64,000 nt of DNA, from positions 1-64,000 of the forward strand of contig CAVSFO010000006.1 of assembly GCA_963727245.1 (NCBI GenBank), written 5' to 3'. The translations under genes were made by a program, and so were the position numbers. Shown here piece after piece: positions 59,768 to 64,000 of the stretch. Within the stretch, counting starts at the first letter, position 1, and each line of letters starts with the position of its first letter. The notes beneath the pieces were generated by a model. That model was given only the letters and a program-made list of their open reading frames with translations, ran no database searches and was not told where the DNA came from. The stretch is from JBKQVT01 sp963727245. GTDB taxonomy: Bacteria > Planctomycetota > Planctomycetia > Pirellulales > Thermoguttaceae.

Positions 59768-61123
59768 ATGACCGATTCAATACACATTGAAGGTAGCGAG
59801 GGAGACCCTCGTTGTGCAGCCTGCGAGCATGGACTTGCGTTTGAGCTTCCTGTGCCGCTCCTGGATGCAGCCTGCAATGGCAGCCTTGTCCTCTTTGCGG
59901 GGGCGGGAATCAGCACTGAGAACCGACTGGCGTATCCAGTCTCTTTCCATGACGAGATTCGCTCGAAGTTACGGTTGAAAGAAGAGTTACCATTTAAGGA
60001 GGTGATGGATCGGTACTGTGCTCGACCAAACGGACGAGCCTCTTTGCTGAACGCCATCAGGATGCGATTTGAAAGGGCCAAACTGTGGCCAGAAATTGGC
60101 TATGCCTCAACCAGGTTTCATCAGGCGATGGCGACGATTCCGCAACTTGAGGACATCATTACGACGAATTGGGACGACTTCTTCGAGTTGCAGTGCAACG
60201 CTGTTCCCTTTGTGACCGGGGAAGACTTTGTGTTCTGGACGACCGCTGGGCGGAAGGTGTTCAAGATTCACGGCTCCATAAACAACCTTGGATCATTGGT
60301 TGCCACCACCGCCGACTACGAACGCTGTTATTCACAGCTTCGTGGCGGCTTGATCGGCAGTTCTTTACGGATGATGCTGGCCACTCGCCCCATCCTCTTC
60401 GTCGGATACTCCTTCAGGGACGCTGAGTTCGTTCGCCTGTACGAGATTCTTGTCAAGGAAATGGGGAATATGAATCCCCATCCTCATATCCTCTGCATAA
60501 CAGATGAGTCGGCCGCACGTTTCCGAGAGATGGGAATGACGCCCATTATCACGGACGCAACGCACTTCATAGAGGGCCTGAAGGCACAGATGGTGACTCG
60601 TGGTGTTCTTTTGGACGAAAGCCGGTTCGAGGACGTTCACACGAAATGCGTTGAACTTCTTGCGGAGCACCTGACACTATCCGAGATTGACAGTCACCTC
60701 GCACCGGCTGTCCTGTACACCGCTATGTTTCAGGACGGATTTCACAATGCCCTTCGCCATGTTCTGGTTTCGGCACCGACTGGAACATTCTATGAACCAG
60801 AGCGTGTTCGACGCATTGCCCAGCGGGTGGACGAGTCCATCAATGAGATGGAATCTCTGGGGCGATACGAGGATGTGGCCTACTTGAAGGGCCAGTTCGA
60901 CGCCTTCTTCTTCGTGGTTGCTGATGACGATACCCGAAAAATCTTTCCACGCTACTTTGTGTTTGGCGTAGACGATGCGATTTTGACCCGAGACGCTTTT
61001 GTTGAGGATGCCGCACGAGCACAGACGCTTCACCCCAAAGCTTATGAACGAGCAGTGAGGATTATTGCGGACAACGGAGGTGATTGCTTGTCAATCCATC
61101 ATCCCCCGCACATGTACTGTTGA
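59768..61123 (+). CDS. SIR2-family protein
   Basis: 451 aa. The SIR2 Rossmann signature is clear: LFAGAGIST (42-50), TTNWD (132-136), KIHGS with the catalytic-type His168, and FVGYSFRD (211-218). Beyond residue 260 is a helical domain of unknown type. Defense SIR2 proteins deplete NAD on phage infection; others are deacylases. GGGAGGTG precedes ATG 59768. The macro-domain frame starts 10 bases after its stop, so they form an operon. Confidence 0.85.
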   Translation: MTDSIHIEGSEGDPRCAACEHGLAFELPVPLLDAACNGSLVLFAGAGISTENRLAYPVSFHDEIRSKLRLKEELPFKEVMDRYCARPNGRASLLNAIRMRFERAKLWPEIGYASTRFHQAMATIPQLEDIITTNWDDFFELQCNAVPFVTGEDFVFWTTAGRKVFKIHGSINNLGSLVATTADYERCYSQLRGGLIGSSLRMMLATRPILFVGYSFRDAEFVRLYEILVKEMGNMNPHPHILCITDESAARFREMGMTPIITDATHFIEGLKAQMVTRGVLLDESRFEDVHTKCVELLAEHLTLSEIDSHLAPAVLYTAMFQDGFHNALRHVLVSAPTGTFYEPERVRRIAQRVDESINEMESLGRYEDVAYLKGQFDAFFFVVADDDTRKIFPRYFVFGVDDAILTRDAFVEDAARAQTLHPKAYERAVRIIADNGGDCLSIHHPPHMYC

Positions 61124-61133
61124 GCGGACGAGT

Positions 61134-61598
61134 ATGAACATTCAACTGCTTCACGGCGATCTCCTCGACCAAGACGTTGATGTGATCGTCAACGCCTGGA
61201 ACCGCAACATCATCCCGTGGTGGCTGTTGCTCCCGCAAGGTGTGTCGGGGGCGATCAAGCGGCGGGGCGGCACCGGTCCCTTCAAGGAACTCGAAGCACG
61301 GGTCGATCCCGCTGGGTGATGCGGTGCTGACTTCGGCGGGACGGTTGCCGTTCAAGGGCATCATTCACGTCGCCGGAATCAACATGCTCTGGCGGGCGTC
61401 GGAGTGGTCGATTCGGCAGTGCGTGCGAAATGCGATGGCCCTGGCCCACGAGAAGGGATTTCACTCCATCGCCTTCCCACTGATCGGTGCCGGGTCGGGT
61501 GGCTTCAACCAGGATCGGGCGAAGGCTATCATGGAGGATGAGTTGGGAAAGGTGGACTACTCGATTGAGGTGAGGTTGGTGGTGTTCAGAAGAAATGA
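61134..61598 (+). pseudogene. Macro-domain protein with frameshift
   Basis: The first frame (from ATG 61134) begins MNIQLLHGDLLDQDVDVIVN, the start of a macro (ADP-ribose-binding) domain, and runs to a stop at 61319. About 61300 the recognisable sequence jumps frame: IPLGDAVLTSAGRLPFKGII, HVAGINMLWRASEW, PLIGAGSGGFNQDRAKA. That second frame has no stop until after the methyltransferase gene begins, while TGA at 61596 lies in the first frame, so a second shift or a lost stop is needed. Macro domains bind or hydrolyse ADP-ribose, fitting the adjoining SIR2 NAD enzyme. It is likely degenerate, or sequence errors. Confidence 0.65.
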
Positions 61599-61631
61599 CT
61601 GCTGTTCATCGAACCGGCGAGGAAAGACGCA

Positions 61632-62237
61632 ATGGACCGGCAACTGTTTGAGAAGATGTACCAAGGCCAAGCCCCGTGGGACACCGGACGGCCACAACCA
61701 GCGATCATCAATTTGGCCGAGGCGGGCCAGATTCGTGGCAGTGTTCTCGACGTGGGGTGCGGCACTGGTGAAAACATTCTGTACTTGGCAGCCAAAGGCC
61801 ACAACAGTTGGGGCCTTGACTTCCTTCCATTGGTTATCGAGCGAGCCAAGGCCAAGGCCGCCCAGCGAGAAATCGACGCCCATTTCATCGTGGGTAACGC
61901 CTTGGACTTGGCCAGGCTCGGCAGGCAGTTTGACACCGTGATCGACTGCGGTCTGTTCCACACCTTTGCCGATGAAGAACGTCCCGTGTTCATCGAAGGG
62001 TTGACGAAGGTTCTTGGGCCGAGAGGACTTCTGTACCTTCTCTGCTTCTCAGACGAGGAACCGGGAACCGAGGGACCGAGGCGAGTTACCCAGCAGGAAA
62101 TCCGAGATGCTTTCCGCAACGGATGGGAGGTCCAGAAGATCGAGCCGACCCGCTTCGAGTCGGTCGAGCGACCGGGCGGGATGGCGGTCAGCCCTGGTGG
62201 CCCGAAAGCATGGCTGGCGACGATTCAGTGGACCTGA
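61632..62237 (+). CDS. Class I SAM-dependent methyltransferase
   Basis: 201 aa. Motif I VLDVGCGTGE lies at 38-47, and the opening (LFEKMYQGQAPWDTGRPQPA) fits small-molecule methyltransferases of the TehB/TPMT type. The Asp in GLDFLPLVIERAKAKA binds the SAM ribose. The substrate cannot be told. GAGG is upstream of the ATG. It could be a housekeeping detoxifier rather than part of the SIR2 pair. Confidence 0.85.
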   Translation: MDRQLFEKMYQGQAPWDTGRPQPAIINLAEAGQIRGSVLDVGCGTGENILYLAAKGHNSWGLDFLPLVIERAKAKAAQREIDAHFIVGNALDLARLGRQFDTVIDCGLFHTFADEERPVFIEGLTKVLGPRGLLYLLCFSDEEPGTEGPRRVTQQEIRDAFRNGWEVQKIEPTRFESVERPGGMAVSPGGPKAWLATIQWT

Positions 62238-62292
62238 CATGGGCGGCGACACCGTGGCAACTCTCCGTCCCAGTTCCCCAGGGATGAGTCAC

Positions 62293-62320
62293 TTGTAAGA
62301 ACCCTCCGAAGCGGTAGAAT
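62293..62320 (+). promoter_or_regulatory. Predicted promoter upstream of the 260-aa gene
   Basis: TTGTAA (62293-62298), 16-base spacer, TAGAAT (62315-62320), about 50 bases before the GTG start. Confidence 0.4.
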
Positions 62321-62369
62321 TAGGATTTCAACGCTCGATGTCGCTGGCCGATCCCCAGCACCGGAGGAC

Positions 62370-63152
62370 GTGGTGGAACTGCGTGACGCAACTCGAAAGC
62401 TGATGGCCGAGACGGAGCAGGCGACCGGCTGCCAGGTGGTCGTGACGAAGGACGCCACCCTCACCACGATGTCAGGCGTTCTGATAGCGACCTCGGATCG
62501 GCCCGGCCATATTGTTCGCATCCACCCCAAGTCCCTGGCTGCGGTCGATTATTACGTCGTCTACTATTGCGGCATGATCCAGCGGTTCTTCGAGAACCCG
62601 CCCGACGAGCGGTTTTTTATCGGCGTGGGAGACAAGGGACGTTACCAGTTCCGCAAATTGCTCGAACGTATGCCCACCTACAAGCGGCTGGGCGAGGCGG
62701 CGATCATGGCCATGTGCGAGCAGTTGCTCAATGGGCTTATGACCCACTTGCGTTCCATTCCACTCGGGCTACGACTCGACGGCTGGATTCTCAACGAACA
62801 TCCCGAGTTCGTGGAAATGCAGCGGACTACCATCCAGCCCCAACTCCAAGAGAACGCCCACTCCATCAACGACAAGTTCCGCAGCGTGTGTCCTCCCCAA
62901 GTCTTCGACGCCACAATGGCGATCAATGCCGCCTTCGCCCAATTCTGGGCCGAGAAATGGAACGAGCCCGAACTGTCCTTGCCCTACAAGGCCAGCGGCT
63001 ATGCGGCGGCTGGCGAGAAGCTGATGAAGATTTTTGAGGACGTGCCGGATTCAGGCCGGACGGATCGGGCGTTGATCGATGCGTGGGGGGCAGAACTGAA
63101 CTTGGCGAACGATTATGTGTGGGTTCCTTACCACGGCCCGCAGCACGCATAG
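62370..63152 (+). CDS. Hypothetical protein
   Basis: 260 aa. The first 150 residues (CQVVVTKDATLTTMSGVLIA, then RIHPKSLAAVDYYVVYYCGM) read as a globular alpha/beta fold; a helical C-terminus follows. No family recognised. GTG 62370 and 62373 are both possible, the latter better spaced from GGAGG. It is followed after nine bases by the TPR gene, suggesting one transcript. Confidence 0.55.
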   Translation: MVELRDATRKLMAETEQATGCQVVVTKDATLTTMSGVLIATSDRPGHIVRIHPKSLAAVDYYVVYYCGMIQRFFENPPDERFFIGVGDKGRYQFRKLLERMPTYKRLGEAAIMAMCEQLLNGLMTHLRSIPLGLRLDGWILNEHPEFVEMQRTTIQPQLQENAHSINDKFRSVCPPQVFDATMAINAAFAQFWAEKWNEPELSLPYKASGYAAAGEKLMKIFEDVPDSGRTDRALIDAWGAELNLANDYVWVPYHGPQHA

Positions 63153-63161
63153 GATTCCTTC

Positions 63162-64000
63162 ATGGCCGACTACCGCTTCAATATCTCCCTGCACACTTTC
63201 GACGCTTCGCTGCTGCCGTCCGACTCTCCGGCCAAGGGATCGAAGGACTACGCCGCCGTCGTTCATAGTTTTCTCCAAGAGCAGTTTGCGGGCTTCAAGG
63301 GAAACGCACGCATCGTGGTGTCCGAAGATTCCATTCTTGTGGAATGGACGCCGCCGCCTACCGTGCAAGACCCAATTGAAGCGGCGGTGACGAGACTGGA
63401 AAGTGGGGAAACGGTCGCCGCCATCGTGATGCTGGAACTACTTCGGCAAAGGCATCCCGATGACTTTCGGCTTCTCTACAATCTGGGGTTGGCCTACAGC
63501 AACCTTGGTCGGCCGGAAGAGGCCAGGGCAATCTTGAACGAGGCTGTTCGGCTCAGGCCAGGCCATGTCAATGCCCGTGTTGCCTTGGGAGTCGCCTACG
63601 CCAAGGAAGGTCGCAATGAGGAAGCTGTGAAGATACTGGAAGAGGCAGTTGCCGCCGAGCCAAGTAATCCTTGGGCACAACGCAACCTCGGTGGTTGTCT
63701 GCTTGCCTTGAGGGACGTTGACCGTGCCATCTCCTGCCTTGTGCGGGCGACCGAGTTGAATCCCAAAGACCAGCAGGCGTTCTTCGGATTGGGTGAGGCG
63801 TATCGGGCCGCCGGGAAGCTCGGAGACGCCGACGACGCCTACCGCCAGGTGGTGGCCATAGACGAGTTCAACGACGTGGCCCGGCAGGCGAAAGAGCAGT
63901 TGTCCTATCTTGCCCGTGTAGGCTTCCTGAGACGGGGCGGTACTCGTGGTCGCCCCGACGCCGTGATGTACTGTCTTTCGGCATTGGAGCATTTTGCGGA
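63162..64000 (+). CDS. TPR-repeat protein, cut by the window edge
   Basis: At least 279 residues; the frame is open at the end of the window. Residues about 95-250 form four tetratricopeptide repeats (LYNLGLAYSNLGRPEEARAI, ARVALGVAYAKEGRNEEAVK, AQRNLGGCLLALRDVDRAIS, AFFGLGEAYRAAGKLGDADD). The first 70 residues are a separate domain. The partner is unknown. It is ATG 63162 with AGGA seven bases upstream and probably belongs with the 260-aa gene. Confidence 0.8.
   Translation, partial: MADYRFNISLHTFDASLLPSDSPAKGSKDYAAVVHSFLQEQFAGFKGNARIVVSEDSILVEWTPPPTVQDPIEAAVTRLESGETVAAIVMLELLRQRHPDDFRLLYNLGLAYSNLGRPEEARAILNEAVRLRPGHVNARVALGVAYAKEGRNEEAVKILEEAVAAEPSNPWAQRNLGGCLLALRDVDRAISCLVRATELNPKDQQAFFGLGEAYRAAGKLGDADDAYRQVVAIDEFNDVARQAKEQLSYLARVGFLRRGGTRGRPDAVMYCLSALEHFA

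Noticed and set aside
61240..61941. A 233-codon frame as an independent gene
   Set aside because: Only its first half resembles the macro domain; the second half is a shadow of the methyltransferase gene.
1..64000. tRNA or rRNA genes
   Set aside because: No cloverleaf-like or ribosomal sequence was noticed on either strand; a covariance-model search would settle it.

Overview
The window is accessory DNA from a bacterium that looks like a planctomycete. This is inferred from moderately GC-rich sequence, several PEP-CTERM-tailed secreted proteins, many short Cys-rich zinc-ribbon proteins, and numerous small gene families I associate with Gemmata-like genomes. No rRNA, tRNA, CRISPR array or classical insertion sequence was found, so the assignment rests on protein style only.

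Layout. 0.3-2.7 kb (+): a tight five-gene cluster with a SprT-type zinc protease, zinc ribbons and small membrane proteins. 2.8-6.3 kb (-): PEP-CTERM surface proteins, one with four identical 117-bp repeats and two PEP-CTERM tails in a single frame. 6.5-9.4 kb: TspO, small zinc proteins and an excisionase-like remnant. 9.2-19.6 kb (-): the core of an integrated mobile element, with an HTH (AlpA-like) protein, tyrosine recombinase, RuvB-like AAA+ ATPase, ArdC-type antirestriction protein, a GHKL-type ATPase and a train of small accessory genes. 20-27 kb (-): an RNA-repair operon, Hen1 then an ApeA-like HEPN protein then Pnkp, followed by small genes. 27.1-29.9 kb: two small genes, an AT-rich inverted-repeat region and a primase-polymerase-like protein. 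30-36.7 kb: pirin, a SMI1/KNR4-like protein, a lipoprotein, DUF6933, DUF2293 and a zincin.

37-41 kb (-): a short prokaryotic Argonaute system, ordered XRE regulator, ImmA/IrrE protease (frameshifted), HNH-APAZ effector, catalytically dead PIWI protein. 41.2-50.3 kb (+): a type I restriction system hsdM-hsdS-AlbA_2/Schlafen-hsdR followed by a GIY-YIG nuclease. 50.6-64 kb (+): large unknown proteins, an HNH-like zinc protein, a second HEPN protein, DUF4236, DUF2806, DUF1963, TPR proteins, a SIR2-macro pair (macro frame broken) and a methyltransferase.

Taken together this is a mobile element next to a defense island. The strongest candidates for an undescribed system are (1) the HEPN ribonuclease placed, with translational coupling, between the RNA-repair enzymes Hen1 and Pnkp, which suggests a cut-and-mend defense cassette, and (2) the short Argonaute/HNH-APAZ operon placed under an XRE-ImmA regulatory pair. 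Both are inferences from motifs and gene order. Coordinates of starts were chosen from ribosome-binding sites and family lengths where possible.
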